A stretch of DNA of 6,176 bases from AC-69 sp036519575. Lineage in GTDB: Bacteria > Actinomycetota > UBA4738 > HRBIN12. Positions 5,882-6,176 of the stretch are shown piece by piece. Each line of letters starts with the position of its first letter. Within the stretch, counting starts at the first letter, position 1. The position numbers were made by a program, and so were the translations under genes. The notes below the pieces were generated by a model. It was not told the origin of the DNA. It was given only the letters and a program-made list of their open reading frames with translations, and did not search any database. The DNA is taken from the NCBI GenBank assembly GCA_036519575.1, contig DATDKZ010000061.1, positions 1 through 6,176 on the forward strand, given 5' to 3'.

Positions 5882-6176
5882 ATGTCCGACCCGATGCCGT
5901 TGTGGGAGAGGCGCCTCCGGGCTCCGTACCTTCAGTTCCCGGACTGGTCCCGGCACGCTCCCGACCGGCTCGTGCTCATCTCGAACGAGAGTGGCTCGGA
6001 CCAGGTCTATGCGTGGGACCGCGCCGCCGGGACCCGGCGGCGCGTGACCGACGAGCCGATCGGCGTGATCCTGGCCACCGTGTCCGGAGACGGCGATCGT
6101 GCGGTGTGGCTCCAGGACACGACCGGTGATGAGTCCGGTGAGTGGATGGCGGTGCCCTTCGAAGGCGGGGAGCCGC
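5882..6176 (+). CDS. S9-type (prolyl oligopeptidase family) peptidase, N-terminal part (3' partial)
   Basis: A frame of 98 codons is open from the ATG at 5882 to the right edge with no stop. The start reads MSDPMPLWERRLRAP, and the segment from about 20 on (PDWSRHAPDRLVLISNESG, then QVYAWDRAAGTRRRVTDEP, then DRAVWLQDTTGDESGEW and PFEGGEP) shows blade-like repeats of short strands with WD and TD turns. This matches the N-terminal beta-propeller of S9 serine peptidases (dipeptidyl or acylaminoacyl peptidase type). The catalytic alpha/beta hydrolase domain would lie several hundred codons further on, outside the window. No signal peptide is seen, so it should be cytoplasmic. ATG 5894 (PLWERR) is an alternative start. 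It is divergent from the transporter, 53 bp from that gene's preferred start. Family call is by resemblance of the propeller only; other propeller proteins are possible. Confidence 0.72.
   Translation, partial: MSDPMPLWERRLRAPYLQFPDWSRHAPDRLVLISNESGSDQVYAWDRAAGTRRRVTDEPIGVILATVSGDGDRAVWLQDTTGDESGEWMAVPFEGGEP

Noticed and set aside
4170..6047. Long plus-strand open frame of 625 codons across the lipoprotein and transporter genes
   Set aside because: It lies out of frame with the lipoprotein and antisense to a clear Nramp gene, reads as Arg/Gly/His/Gln/Asp-rich sequence with no domain, and is a typical by-product of G+C-rich coding DNA.

Overview
This is a G+C-rich bacterial chromosomal stretch. 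Codons mostly end in G or C, GTG starts occur, genes are packed tightly, and one gene looks leaderless. These traits fit a high-G+C Gram-positive-type lineage such as Actinomycetota, or possibly Chloroflexota. No rRNA or housekeeping marker is present to settle this, so the placement is inference.

Layout, left to right: (1) the C-terminal seven-eighths or so of a molybdenum hydroxylase large subunit (xanthine dehydrogenase / form II CoxL-like, +), cut by the left edge; (2) a small secreted protein with a Gly/Ser/Thr repeat tail (+); (3) a GT1/MGT-type glycosyltransferase (-), convergent with the second gene with a 9-bp gap; (4) a short lipoprotein with a Gmad2-type Ig-like domain (+), divergent from the glycosyltransferase across 78 bp that hold a promoter and a palindrome; (5) an Nramp-family metal transporter (-) whose stop codon overlaps the lipoprotein stop on a shared CTAG; (6) the N-terminus of an S9-type peptidase (beta-propeller part, +), divergent from the transporter and cut by the right edge. 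No gap between genes exceeds 78 bp.

After the first two genes every gene changes strand, so there is no multigene operon. The genes look like independent units: a cofactor-dependent oxidoreductase, envelope or secreted proteins, a sugar transferase, a metal importer and a peptidase. I see no mobile element, CRISPR array, tRNA, rRNA or phage gene.

I do not see a novel multi-gene system. The points most worth following are family variants. The Nramp protein has replaced three of the four canonical metal-site residues and carries a His cluster near its N-terminus. The glycosyltransferase lacks the N-terminal histidine that usually acts as catalytic base. The tetranucleotide CTAG occurs only at or beside gene ends.
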